64,000 nucleotides of DNA from Sisyra terminalis (lineage: Eukaryota; Arthropoda; Insecta; Neuroptera; Sisyridae), in contig OY292276.1 in assembly GCA_958496175.1 (NCBI GenBank), forward strand, positions 14,154,001 to 14,218,000. Reading direction: 5' to 3'. The position numbers were made by a program, and so were the translations under genes. The notes beneath the pieces are model-generated. The model was given only the letters and a program-made list of their open reading frames with translations, had not been told where the DNA came from and ran no database searches. This document shows, one piece after another, positions 46,495 to 58,399 of the stretch (the stretch's first letter is position 1; the number at the start of each line of letters is the position of its first letter).

Positions 46495-46531
46495 AGCCTG
46501 ATGAAGTTAAAATAAGTAACGAAACGTAGCT
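46495..46531 (+). ncRNA. Hammerhead-like motif with intact core
   Basis: The order is AGC, CTGATGA, A, GTTA-AAATAAG-TAAC (stem II), GAAA, CGTA, GCT. The core CUGAUGA and GAAA are both intact. Stem III would be the self-complementary ACGT, which pairs only in a dimer, as described for minimal type I hammerheads. The predicted cleavage nucleotide is A before GCT. The extra A after the core and the 3-bp stem I are deviations that could weaken activity. Confidence 0.5.
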
Positions 46532-46644
46532 AATTGAATAATAAAAATATTAAATAAAAAAACTAATCTTAAAAAACCTGAATTGTCTTCTTATTTAAAA
46601 AAATAAAAGCTGAGATCTGAATTTTATCATCTGTATTTCCAATT

Positions 46645-48179
46645 ACCCGTGATCATGATATTATTATTATTCTTTATAATAACTTTAATTAACAATTTTC
46701 CTTTGCTTTTGCAGAAACTTATCAGCTAATTTGAGTTCAATTTATTTATCTAATGGGTCATAGAAGAACAAGAGTTGTAAGAAAGACACATTATGGTGGC
46801 ATGAAAAATAAAAAAAATAAAAAAAGAAAATCTTAGCAGAACTATTTTTCTTAAATTCGTTTGGCTTTTCAGCTTACAATAGGTGAAATAGAAACCTAGA
46901 AAGCACTATGATCCCAAGGCTAGAGTTTTGAAACTCTCCATCAAAATTTTGTCTAGTGAGTTAAACAGTAGAGTCTTTCTTTAAATAAATAAAAAAATCG
47001 GATCTTTCACTCCTCATTGGAAGTTACAGTGACCTGCAATGCAGTTGTATGAGATTTGGTAAAAAAATTGAAAAAAAAAATCGATATAGCAGAACAAATA
47101 CTATGGATTAACTCAAAGCTTTGAATTGGAGGATAAAAAAAAATAATATTTGAAACACCTTTACAAACAGCTTCATTTGAAAGACAACATCTAAAATCTA
47201 AATTGGTCTTCTTTTGGTGCTCCTTCATTGATGAAGATTAGCGATCATCATAGCAATTTTGATTTTTGATACAGCAGCGCGGAAGGTAAGAGGTCATTCT
47301 TCCACTTCGTATAAGACAATAGGAATCACATAGGATCTACATTAGTATAGACTTATAAAAAAAATTATTAATACCAGATTTTCATTTACAATAAAGAAGA
47401 AGAAACTATTTTTTTTAAAACAAAAAGGAAAGAAGCAGGTTCGAAGCAGTACAGGAAATTATGAGAAGAAGAAATATTAGAAAAGAATCTCAAAAACATT
47501 TCAAAGAGTAAAAATAGACGTATTCTTGTATAATGACTTGGATGAAAAATAGGCAATAAGATTCTCAATTTTACACCAAATTTTCAACTAAAAAAATTTC
47601 TATTAAAAAACTATGTAATACTTCAACAAATTAATTATTGTCTTTAAAAATTTTTTTAAATTTTATCGTTTAATTAAAAAAAATACAAAATTGATCACAC
47701 ACGCTAAAGTCACAAAATTTTCGTTAAAATAAACAATCGATTTTGTTTAAAAAAGTGCTTTTAGCGCTCTCTAAAGCTGGTCGTTATGTATTATCGGTGA
47801 ATAAGAAAAAAATTAGCAATTTTTAAGAGTAAACCCAATTATGTGATCAGCAAATATTTTTGAAATTTTTTATTCTACATGCTAAATGCAACTTTCCACT
47901 AAAGCAAATATAAAGTTAAAGAAAAGTTTGTCTTAAGAGCACATTAATTTTGCAAAATTTTTTCAGTAGTTTTTCAACTTTGATTATGTTTACTATAAAA
48001 TATATCTTTCTTGAGTTTCTGATCAATTTTCCAATCAATAGGATCTTATTTCTTCATCTAATTTTATCAGAAGAAACTTCTTAGGACCGTAGTAATATAT
48101 TTAAACATATAAAGAACCTTGGAGAAGTTCTTTGAATCATTGAATCATAGACAACTTATATTGAAAACAGAAAACCATA
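46645..48179. other. Non-coding stretch
   Basis: AT- and purine-rich sequence. Short minus-strand frames (47,007-47,228; 47,386-47,568) have no recognisable domain. No repeat boundaries are seen. Confidence 0.45.
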
Positions 48180-49085
48180 ATTAGAACCAACAGAAGATTA
48201 AGCGACGAAGACGACATTCAACAAAGTGTCAAGCAGGGATACTGATCCCAACTTTTATTCAACTCTTCAAAAATTACTTTCAACTAGGCTATATACTAAT
48301 CTAAGAGTCAAGATTTATGGTAAACTGATCAATAATGTTCTGTTATGTCAACTATACAGTGCTATTGTGTGAAAATATCCAGGATCTTCAAGAGTCGTTG
48401 GACTAAATAAATACCATAGGAATGAAATACCATAGGAAATAAGCCTAAAAAGAATACCACTTAGACAAAATTTATGATATTTAGTCGCCAACCACATCCA
48501 GATGCTTCTCAACAAAAAGATTAAAAACTCATTAAGAGAGTCGTCCATGTCAAAGATCTGGGATTCTTCTTCACCCAACTGAATCCAAATAAAGAAATTA
48601 AGTGCATATTTCTGCAACGACAACTTAAATCTTAAACTTCGCTAAAGAATGTTAAAATTTTATATTTGGTCTATATTGTTAAACAAAACTAAGGCCTGAA
48701 TTCTTAAAGTTACTATGATCAATCATTTGAAGGCATTCGAGATGTGGTTGCATAGAAGAATGCTCTTAATACTCTAGACAGCAATGCATGCCAATTAAGG
48801 AGTCCTAAGAAGACCAAATGCTGTCCTGGAATTATTTAGAACTATTAAAACCGGAAAGATACTGTATCTAGAACATATTCTGAAAGGTCACCTATACAAA
48901 ATCCATTAACAATTGAGAACCGCAGTGAAATTAGACGAAAGCAGATGTCATGATTAAAGAACATTAGCGATTGGATTGATATCTGCAATGTTGAATGATC
49001 ATTTAGATTGACCAAAAATTGCGAACAACTCGTCAATGTAATTTCTAATATCAGAAGGAACTGATATGGTACTTCAAGAAGAAGA
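48180..49085 (+). pseudogene. RTE-like LINE relic, ~0.9 kb, ending in GAAGAAG tail
   Basis: Reading across frames gives DEDDIQQSVKQGY, then LLFNSS. These are equivalent to the '..V+QGD.LSPLLFN..' reverse-transcriptase region. NYTVLLCENIQDLQESLD stands where YADDTVLLA..+.LQ.LLD is expected, so the catalytic box is lost. Later come FEGIRDVVA/EMWLHRRM-like sequence, LEHIL, and RRKQMS, LKNISDWIDICNVE, SFRLTKNCEQLVNVISNIRR. This is the family's usual C-terminal order. Many stops interrupt it. The copy ends TGGTACTTCAAGAAGAAGAA, the simple tail typical of these elements. It is a different lineage from the 33.1-kb copy (WLKNIRDW rather than WLKNLRQW type). Confidence 0.8.
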
Positions 49086-51855
49086 AGTAGACAATTTTAT
49101 ATTTTGTAAATAGTCTAAAATTTAAATTTGTAAACATAGGCTTTAGATAAAAAATTTATAGTCGCCAAACACAAGTCGATAGTCACTAGAATCTTCCATA
49201 TACCTTTGAAGTAATCTGAACCATAACGAATCATCTTTCGTCAAATCCAAAAAAGTAAACTTTATATCAATAATTAAAACGCAAATTTCTCCCTTTAAGT
49301 TTATTTTAAACGATGTTTAATGAAGCCAGTAAAACAGATTATATGTTTGTATATTTGCCATATACTCGTAAGTATTTACAATTGTAAACGTTGAAGTTAT
49401 AATATTTATATTCACTTATGTTTACTTATCAAAACAGAATAAATTCTCAGAAATGTAATGTGTTAATTAAATACTAAATACAATGATCTATATAATTAAC
49501 TAAAATTACTTGTTCAAAGAGCAAAGAACGTTCAACCGATTTGAAATAAAAATGAGCCGTTTCCGCTTTATTACAGAGATGTTAAAGCTTTTTAATGATT
49601 AATATTATGGTATTCAAGTTTTGCAAGTCAAATGCCATATGCCCTTTGTGTTTATTAAATCAAAATTAACCAGTATTAACTAATTCATTTGACCGTGCAT
49701 TTATTAGTTCATTTTATTTGAATTTAATGAACTTTATTGACGTGCACTTAAATTTTCCAATTGCAAAAAATCAGAATGAAATCTTTCGTGCTAGTCAACA
49801 AGTTTATTACAGTTGTTATCCTTTCTTTTGTGATAAAGGGGTTATTTAAAGCATTTGTTCATTTAACGATCCTCATAATTTACATTTTATTTTATAGGCA
49901 TTGCAAAATGTAAATTATGACACATTGAAAGCGAGTGTTGATTGGTTCTTATTTCGATCAGGACAATTAGTATTAAGTCAGGTGCTCGAGTGGATAATAA
50001 TAGTCGTGTTCATGAACATATCAATAAAGTAGTATAAGGTAGTTGTTCAATGAATGGATGAATTACAAGGTCATCAAAATGGAGGCGCACGTCAAACACT
50101 TGTTACGTACCACTCGAACTTGTAACCGCCCTTTCGATAAAGCTATTTATTATCAAAGATATAAGTGACTATACTAACACGGTATGAGCCATTAACTACT
50201 GCATACTGGACAAAAATAGTTGAACGTTTTTACGACAAATTCTTCGTCATGTTATGTATAGCACTTGCCATGAAAGCATTGCAGTTTTTACACGAAACAT
50301 GCAACTTCTTAACATTTTTAATTAAATCTCGGCTGAATGGCGTTAATGACAAAGTAACTTTTTCAAATTGTTGAATGGAATATTTTTAATACACTCAATT
50401 GGGCTATTATCATATTTCTCACAATAGGTGTAATGCAGTGGAACTGATACAGATCATAGCGAGTACTATGCATTTCCAAGGCAATTATGTTGATTTATCT
50501 TCAAGCATGCCAAGCTAAATCAAAACCGTCATTGTCGGTTATATTCGCCTATATAGCAACCAAAGTACAGCGAAATATTATATAGCCATATTGTTCTATT
50601 ATGGTTATTAAGCGAACATTTATGCATCATATAAAAATCACTAACATTTTCCAATTTTCTAAATATAGAACAACATTTAGGGATTATAATTACGGATTTT
50701 CCATCACGGAAAATAGGAATTTAAATTTGGCAAATAGCGTTATTTGTCCATCATTTTATTTCTAATGAAAACAAATACTCATTAGCTTTGCTTTTGTCAT
50801 TCAAATTGTTTAATTACACACATGAAATCAATAATTAATGAATGAAAGCTTTTTTTCAATGTACATTAATACACATTCATATGCCAAGAGTTAATGTAAA
50901 ATTTGGAAATTTATTTAAATGGAAATTTAACGCTAAATTCACTAGGGACCACACCTTTTCTCTGGCGAAAATGAAGTAACAAAATGAAATTTTGTAATCG
51001 TTTTTAAAGATAAAAATTTAAACTTTTCTTTAGTATTTTTTTACATTATTTTTAAGAAATTTTTAACATTTTTGTTGTAAGACCGTTGTAAAAATACTAA
51101 ATAAACTTCAGAAACAAAAATCAAAGAAAAATTATTTGAATAAAAGGGAAGCAACTTTATAACTATGATTTATAAAAAAATCATATAAACATACTAACGT
51201 ATAAACTTCTTCAGATCTAAAACCCATCATTAATTACCTTATTTTCCAAATCGATTAACCCCACTTAGAAAAATTAAGAATTTTAGCATTAAAGTGTAGG
51301 TGTATTGGTTTAGTTAGTCTTATTTTTTAGTTACTATAACTTTTCTTTAAAAAAATAAAGGATAAATCACTAAAAAACAAAATTAGTTTAGTTCTTCATC
51401 ATGAAATTATCGGCACCGAGAGAAGTTCGGAACTGTTATTCCCCTTTTTTAGTTCAATGGAGTTAATCAATTTGTTAAATGAATCAGCTATATTAGTTCT
51501 ATTTACAAAATGAACAGTTTATTTTATTACATTTAATTGCTAATATTTTTAAGCAAATTATATTTTCAGAACAATAATGAGAATTCTTTAAGTTGGTTTT
51601 ACGATTGAAAATCGTTGAAATATTTTTTTAAAAAAATGAATATTCTTTCGAAAAAAATCAAGTTCTGAAATTTATATTTGTAACCACTTTCTGCTACCCT
51701 ACTATGTTTTTGTATATTCTGTGTTTAGCTGCAACTGGGAGACATTACTTGCAACTTACAGTCGATAATTTTATTTATAAATTTCAAAAGTATTTTTTTA
51801 CTCATTTGTAAAATTTTATCGTGTTTGTTATCCATTTTCATGATGTGTCCAATCT
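49086..51855. other. Non-coding stretch, repeat-poor at 49.3-50.9 kb
   Basis: No gene is recognised. The first two-thirds are complex and lack recognisable repeats; the last part is low-complexity. The 69-codon frame at 50,165-50,374 has no identifiable domain. A strong hairpin lies at 49,873-49,920. Confidence 0.4.
49873..49920. repeat. Perfect 16-bp stem hairpin
   Basis: TCATAATTTACATTTT and its exact complement AAAATGTAAATTATGA flank a 16-nt loop. The stem is AT-rich and shorter than a typical pre-microRNA, so it is more likely a MITE core or a chance palindrome. No flanking duplication is seen. Confidence 0.6.
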
Positions 51856-52470
51856 TTGAAAAGCATTAATCACGCATTCAAAGATGAATCCACTAATGAA
51901 AAAAATGCTCAATATTGGTTCCAAAAATTTCAATCGTTAGAAAACAATAGGAAATGGTTACGCAAATGGGTAGAGAGTACACCCCCAGGACACCCTTCTC
52001 TAAGCCAAAATTTCCCCAAAAAAAATTATGATCACCGTATGGTGAAATGCCAAAGGAGTTATCCACTATTCCTTTCTGAAATCAGGCGAAACCATAACAG
52101 AGAAGTCCTATTGCCGTGCAATTGATTTTATAAATGAGAAAGAAAAGAAAAAACAACCGTAAAAAGGACCACATAAAGCATCCGTCACAATTGATAAATA
52201 AACTTCTCTAAAAATTGAAATTTTACCACATCTTCCATGTTCATCAGACATTTCACCTATTGATTATTACCTGTTCTGAATTATGAGTTGTTTTTAAGAG
52301 AAAAAAATAATAATTACCACAAGGAAATTGTCACAGAACTCGAAATATAAATTAATTTAAAAATGAAGATATTTATAAAAACGCCCAATCGATGGCAGAA
52401 AATTGTAGGATATAGGCCAATGGAAATAATTTCGACAAATAAATAAATGGATTTTTGGTTTTTATTCTTT
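51856..52470 (+). pseudogene. mariner transposase relic (internally deleted)
   Basis: The N-terminal part reads NAQYWFQKFQS, the helix-turn-helix block before the linker. Sequence then jumps to KWLRKWVESTPP, and a shifted frame gives KKIMITVW, a stop in place of Trp, then NAKGVIHYSFLKSGETITEK, then SYC. This is a signature block of mariner transposases after the second catalytic Asp. Later frames give TINKLL, KIEILPHLPCSSDISPIDYY, then RWQKIVGYRP, the third-Asp and C-terminal regions. Here 'SPDLSPxDYH' is S-DISPIDYY. The first-Asp region is deleted and there are several frameshifts, so the enzyme is dead. No terminal repeats were identified. Confidence 0.85.
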
Positions 52471-53365
52471 TCAACGCCCATTTCATAATTTCCGATCAAT
52501 AGTTTAAATTTTCTTAATAAATTTCATTAGTTATTTGAAAAATCCATTGCAGAAATCATTTTTTTTTTTTTTGATAAAATAATTTTAATGGAATATATTA
52601 TATTTAAAATATTAATTGGTCAATTACTTGTAGGAAAAGAGATACAAACTGTCGTAATTTGAGGTGGTAAAACATATAGAAGTTTCACGTAGAAGTTTGT
52701 AATATAAGCAGGAGAAAATAATTTGCGAAAACTCAACAAAGCCTATCTTTCATTGTTGAAACACTAGCAGAAATTTATCCCGACAAGTAACCTTTTCAAG
52801 AACGAGAAAAATGATCCTTTTTTCCAATTTTGCACTATTTTCATTAAACCATCATCTGAAAAAAGTGCTCTTAAATTTAAAAAAGTAATTTTTCCAATTT
52901 TCCAATTTCCCAGACCCAAAACTACTTGTTAGCCTTACACCAAAATAATAAATATTCACGGTGCTCCAATTTTCCCGAGAAGATACCTTTTACATCTTCT
53001 CCAAGTATCCCAGGGCTCATGTCCACATATAATGACTAAATGGTAGTGGAAACTTAATTTTAAGTTTAATTTTAATCAATGTATAAATTAAATATTATAA
53101 TTTTTTTTTTTTTTTTTGGCAATTCCATTGGCCAATACGGTACTGAAGAAAATAATTTATTTTTCACAAAAAAAGGTTAAGAATTACTCAACTGAATGAT
53201 CACTAAGTGATCAAATTATGAATGTTCCAATATGCTAATTTTTTAAAGCTTTTGTCATCTTTTAAAATTTTGTTAATCAAATAATAGAAGGCTCCATCCT
53301 TTGCTTTTTTCGTGAACTAATCTCCACGCTTTGATCGCCAAATCAAGTGAAAGTTTTTGGCCTCA
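52471..53365. other. Non-coding AT-rich stretch
   Basis: Includes T-runs near 52,560 and 53,101. The region 53,260-53,365 may hold the eroded upstream part of the Jockey-like relic. No other feature is supported. Confidence 0.4.
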
Positions 53366-53635
53366 ACTTTGAAGATTTGCAAAAGACCAAAACGACACTA
53401 CCTAAACCGTTCGTAAGTATTCTCCAAACCTATCAAGAAAACCTCAAATTCTACATCCCCAAGAGGCCACCACTACAGAACATCCTATAGGGTCTAAAGT
53501 ACCACAGGGCAGTGTCCTCGAATCTTTTCTCTATAGTACCTTCACAGATTTCCCGATCAACAAGGAAATAACACTTGCGATCTTTACTGATAACACTGCT
53601 TTACTAGCTGCCTATAAATACCAATACCAAAAAAA
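53366..53635 (+). pseudogene. Jockey-like reverse-transcriptase relic
   Basis: A frame reads GSKVPQGSVLESFLYSTFTD, then FPINKEITLAIFTDNTALLA, AYK. This corresponds to the Jockey-clade palm: 'AGVPQGSVLGPxLYxxYTxDxP' followed by 'TxxATFADDTAxLA'. The catalytic FADDT is FTDNT, so the second Asp is lost. A preceding frame gives KPFVSILQTYQENLKFYI, matching the 'lP..LV.lLxSYLxNR.F' segment. A frameshift separates the two. Neither the upstream endonuclease nor downstream thumb is readable. A SINE-like segment abuts its 3' side. Confidence 0.8.
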
Positions 53636-53638
53636 AAA

Positions 53639-53708
53639 TAGCTTTGGGATTTGAACCCAAAATTTCCATAATCTCAGGACCATTTTGACGACTAAACCAT
53701 CAAAGGAG
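53639..53708 (-). mobile_element. tRNA-derived SINE head, second type
   Basis: On the minus strand, ATGGTTTAGTCGTCAAAATG fits the A-box pattern TRGYNNARNNGG in its first part. GGGTTCAAATCCC is a perfect B box. They are about 45 nt apart. It differs from the SINE at 21,735 in the region between the boxes (CCTGAGATTATGGAAATTTT). It does not close into a tRNA cloverleaf by eye. It directly abuts the Jockey-like relic. Confidence 0.5.
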
Positions 53709-56216
53709 TTTTTTTTGAAAACTCTTAGTACCTTATATTCTTTTTAATTATAATTATTGTTTCAAAAAATTGCAGAATTTTGCATTATAATTGGGGAAGT
53801 CCGTTTTAAAACGTAAAAAAAAAACACTTCATACCGTTTTTTTTCTAATTTTAAATCGTTAAATCTTTAGAAAAGAGATTTTAATGCGTTTATAAGAGAA
53901 TGTTTGTGGGTATTATGTAAGTATTTTAAAGGAAAATAAAAACACAAATTAACAAAACAATTTCCGATAATTTGAGCAAAATAGTCGTTTAGGACCTCCT
54001 ACATTGAAAGCGTAAGTGCATTGCTCCATGTATTTCCCCTGTGGAACGACCTTGTTTGGTAAATATATTAATTATAAAAATAAAAAAATCCCATAAAATC
54101 TACAACACAGCATTGTTAAGAAAATTGTTCGCGAATGTAGACATTAACAAAACGAGACTACACATACCTTATGAATTATTCACGAAAAACTGAGTTTATT
54201 ATAAACATATCACTTTCATATATAAGCAAGGGCATAAGCAGAGTATAACAGGGCATAACCGGGAAAATCAAGGCTCTTGCTTTGTATAATCACACGATTT
54301 ATTGTACCAATGCCAACAAAATACACATAAAAATTACTACTTGCAGTTGCCTTTTTTTTTCCATCCACTTTGCAAACTTTTCAAGAAACTCTAACTTGAA
54401 ATGATTATGTATAGAATGAAGTTCGCTGGTATTTTTTCTTTTTCTCAAAAAGAAATATACTGAAACAAAAATTTCTTCAAGTTCTCGTTCTTGAATTTTT
54501 ATTCTTTTTCATTCACGCGTTATACAATTGATAAAGAAAAGTTTTCTTTTTTTTCTTCTGGAGCTAGACGTACATATATTAAAAGTCTGGAATATCTATT
54601 TTATATCATAGTGAAACAGAAAAAAAAAAGTTTCAAATTCAAATTAAATTTAAAGAAAAGTTTATGGAAAATAAATGAGAATGATAGGTATTATATTTTT
54701 AAATTGAAACTACCTATATACAAAACATATATCCTCCAAAAGACAAGACTTCAAATAACTGTTATGAATAAGAAAAAAACATTATAGAAAATTTGATTCA
54801 TATGATTTTTTTTTCAGTTCCAGTTCTTTATTGTTACACAAAAGAGTTAGAGCAATATTTTATGTGAGTAAAAAAAAAATCTTTCTTTAACTCGTTGGTG
54901 TATCTAATATTTTCCATTGAGTTTTTGCCAATTTTTATGTGGAAACTCACAAAAACAGCGATTGCATCATAAAACAAAGCGACCAACTGAAAAATTATTG
55001 AAACATAACAGTTAAATATGAGGAAAAAAAAGGCAAAATCCTATCAAGTCCCAAGGAGACAGTATGATAAACCGCTAGAATTTCATCACTTTTTTTCATT
55101 CGTAAAAACAGTTAATGCTTAAATTAAGTTACCAGTGTAATTGTTCACAGCATGATTTAAATTAGTGACAATAATTTTGGCATTCTTTAGACTTTTCTCA
55201 AAAGCCAGGTTATTATTCATAGAGAAATTATATAACAAACGTTTTACTGTTTTAATCGCAAATTTTTCTTTTAATACGTGATTTTTTTGCGAATCTCAAA
55301 TTAATTTATTATGTGGAAAAATTCGACTGTTCATTTCAACACCAAAGAATGAATTTTAATTTATTCGCTTAGTTCTATTTGGTACAGCCATACACACACG
55401 AATGAGCAATACATTCGGCAAAAACATTGGTCAAATTAAAATTTTTTGAAATTGGCTTTGGTGTGCAATGATTTGTTAATTTAGACACGTTTTTTTTTTA
55501 TTTGCTCTGATGATTTGTACCAAGACGTTAGAAATGTTAACGATTAACAGAAAAATCATAAATGTTGTTCTGAGAAAATTGGTTTATGTGATTTGGATGT
55601 GATTTGAAATAAATTTTAAGCAACGAGAATGAAAGCCTGAGAAGTCGAAATTTTAAGGTGTCCCAAAGTTGCAATTGTACTATTCATGTAATTAGATTTA
55701 ATCTTTTTTTTCCCAATATCTTTGTAAAACGTGACAAACATTATAGATTTCAAGCGAAAAATCAAATTTAAGAATTTCTTATTAGCAGAGATTCTTCTGC
55801 CGATTTATAGTTCTGCTGAAGTCATAGTATTCAAATTCATGATACCCCGATTACGATAGCTAAGATCTCAAAAAGAAAAAGAAAATGCAATCACAAGCAC
55901 AAAAAAAATTGCACAGGTTTTCCTAGGTTTCCGTGTATCTACACCTAATATCAGTTAAAAATTAACAGGAATCTGATTTCTGCTAATTTTTAGTAGTTAC
56001 ACTGGTAAATTAAAAAAAAAACTGACATAAAAAGTTTTGATCCTAAAACCTGAAACATGATTATTATTTATATAGAATCAAATGGAAATATAATATAATG
56101 CTTTCAATAGTTTAAAGTTCAAAAATTTCAATAATTTTAACGATTTTAGGAAAATCCATAAAAAACATAAACTTCAAAACTTAAAATCAAATATAATCTA
56201 CAACACAACATATGCC
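53709..56216. other. Non-coding AT-rich stretch
   Basis: Low-complexity sequence. The 98-codon frame at 54,491-54,787 is Lys/Phe/Tyr-rich, as expected from AT-rich DNA, and has no domain. No gene is supported. Confidence 0.45.
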
Positions 56217-56225
56217 CTGCTAAAT

Positions 56226-56379
56226 CAAGGTTTATAAATTACACAGGTTGCCCCATTAGAAATAAAAAATGACGTCATACGAAGAATTTTGAAATTTGAA
56301 TCAGTCTGAAGATATGTACGAATTTCTTCTGGATACATCACGTAGCGCATGAGACCACCTGTGTATTTTATAAACCTTT
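56226..56379. mobile_element. 154-bp MITE with 9-bp target duplication, copy 2
   Basis: It begins CAAGGTTTATAAATTACACA and ends TGTGTATTTTATAAACCTT, and aligns with 26,261-26,426 almost throughout, with a ~12-bp deletion after ATACATCACGTAG. Flanks are CTGCTAAAT (56,217-56,225) and CTACTAAAT (56,380-56,388), one mismatch in nine. Two independent 9-bp duplications fix the family's boundaries. MULE-like by duplication length. Confidence 0.85.
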
Positions 56380-56388
56380 CTACTAAAT

Positions 56389-57599
56389 ACCCTTTGATAT
56401 CATCAAAAACTAAGGTTATTTGAACTTAAAAAATATTTTTTTCTTAATTTTAATATATCAGATTTCTAGCTGAGACTACAGGGTAAATAGAAATCAATTG
56501 TCGAGAATTATTGAAAAATTATCTGTTTTTAGATACATTCGCGTTATAGTAAATAGAAAAAGTAAACTTACTTTTATATCCTAGATTACAATCCAAAAAA
56601 CAAAGTTATTTTCAAAACCAAAAACAAAACAATTGTGCAATGCTCAATCTATTTACTTATGTCGACATTAGTAAAATGAAAACTAGAAATGCATCGTTAA
56701 AATACTTTTGATATAAGCATTACCTTAGGCAAAATAATTTGCAAGGCATAAGAAAAATACATCTTTCTGTTCTATTTTCCTCAATGTAAGAATTAAGATT
56801 ACAGCAAAAAATAAGTGGCATTAATTCTTTGATAGTTTATACGATGAACCTCATTTTTTTTTGTTTTACTTTTAAAATTTCAAAGGAATTTAATTTTAAT
56901 ATTTTTTTCTTTATAACACTAATTATTGTTCACAAATTGGGTAGATCAAACCATTATATGCCAATGAACCTAATTTTATGTACCGCAATACACCATAAAC
57001 GTTTCAAATTCTATAGTGAAAAACTGAAAATTATTTAAGGCTTACGCAGTTTTGTTTATTAAATTTTATTTATTATAGAGTAAGATAGATCATTTATTAA
57101 ATATTGGCTTAAAATATTTCCTCAATGAAGCTAAATTGCAAAACAAAAAAAATATAATTTTTACCAATATTTCATAGACTGCAGTCTAACATTTTCTTTT
57201 GGCTAATTAAGGGCTAGTTAAAAGATATTTCAATAATCCTTTGTTAGTATTTTGCTACAACTAATAAAATATTAACTTTTGAAAACTTCTTATCACTTCC
57301 TCAACGAGTTGTTGTGAAAAAAAAATGATAAACAGAAAATATTATCCCTCAGAATTTACTTATCCGATTGATCTGACATTTCAATATGATTTAAGAGATG
57401 ATAATGCTTTTTTTGTTGAAAATTACCAATTATAGAACTTTATTATACTTATAGCAAAATAATATTTTTTTCCAAAAAAAAAAAAAAAAATAACCATAAA
57501 CCAATTGGTAAGGTAGCAAAAAAAAAAAATAAAAATAAAAACCGCATCCGTGCTTCCTATCAATCTGTAATTAAACTTTAAAGCATATCATACGGAAAT
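56389..57599. other. Non-coding AT-rich stretch with A tracts
   Basis: Contains an A-run at about 57,474-57,490. No gene; the 69-codon frame at 56,829-57,038 is low-complexity. Confidence 0.45.
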
Positions 57600-57755
57600 T
57601 ATTTTGGGAGGGAGTGGCTTAGTTAAATATTCAAAATTTCAACAATGAAAACAAATGAACATTTTAAAATCTCGCCATTCTATTGGCTAATAGCTACGTG
57701 CATTGCCGTATGTATTTAGTCATCAGATATTAGTGCATTGCTTGACTTATACCAT
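57600..57755. repeat. Dispersed repeat, copy 2 (related to 28,265-28,575)
   Basis: TTCAAAATTTCAACAATGAA, AATCTCGCCATTCTATTGGC, and CATCAGATATTAGTGCATTG parallel the same order in 28,430-28,570. Ends are not defined. Confidence 0.5.
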
Positions 57756-57758
57756 TCT

Positions 57759-58399
57759 TAATTTGTTCGTTATTAATAAATTTCTTTTGATTAAAATCCA
57801 AACAATGATCTAAATAAAAATTTCAACAGTCCTCGATTAATCCAGATATCATTTTTGTTTAAATAGTCAATAGTAAAAGTTTTAAATTAACTTTCAATTG
57901 ATGTTTTATTAAAAATTTATATTTACAAATTAAAGGACTAAAGGAATAAAGGATTGGTCTATAAACATGATGCATCTGTATATAATACCTCTTATAATCC
58001 TTAATATTTCAATGATTCCTAAGCATTTGTTGTTCTTTATTATGTATTTATTTAAAACATATCTTTAATTGTTCGTAATTAATAAATTTCTTTTAATTAA
58101 AAGCCAAAAAATGATCTAAATAATAATTTTAATAGTCTTCGATTAATCCAGATATCATTTTTTTCTAATAGGTAAATGTTATTAAATTCAAAAGATCAGA
58201 AGTTTTAATGTCAACAGTAAAAGTTTTAATTTAATTATCAATTGATGTTTTTGTGAAAAAATAATATTTCAAAATTATAGGACAAAAGATCTAGGTCTAT
58301 AAACATGATGAATATTTATATAGTATCCCTTATAATCCCAAATATTTCAATGATTCCTAAGCATTTGTTGTTCTTCAACATATATTCATTTAAAACATG
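57759..58399. repeat. Tandem duplication, two units of ~304 and ~334 bp
   Basis: Unit 1 (57,759-58,065) and unit 2 (58,066-58,399) share GTTCGTTATTAATAAATTTC, TTAATCCAGATATCATTTTT, CTATAAACATGATG, and CAATGATTCCTAAGCATTTG, TTGTTCTT in the same order. Unit 2 has an extra ~30 bp near 58,170. Divergence is moderate. No coding potential. Confidence 0.7.

Larger units (their letters stand above)
46270..46630. mobile_element. Palindromic Penelope-like insertion, 361 bp, 14-bp target duplication
   Basis: CTGTATTTCCAATT occurs at 46,256-46,269 and 46,631-46,644, a perfect 14-bp direct repeat. Between them the sequence is a large inverted repeat: the left half starts with ATAAATAAGAAGACAATTCA and the right half ends with its complement. 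Each half contains a hammerhead-like motif. Head-to-head arrangement, a variable-length target duplication and hammerhead motifs all fit Penelope-like retroelements. No reverse transcriptase sequence remains. Confidence 0.7.

Noticed and set aside
53639..53708. tRNA gene on the minus strand
   Set aside because: Good B box but no closed acceptor stem by eye; spacing and neighbourhood suit a SINE head.
54491..54787. 98-codon plus-strand frame as a gene
   Set aside because: Lys/Phe/Tyr-rich composition typical of AT-rich random sequence; no motif.
57474..57490. A tract as a retroposon tail
   Set aside because: No upstream retroposon sequence or flanking duplication is visible.
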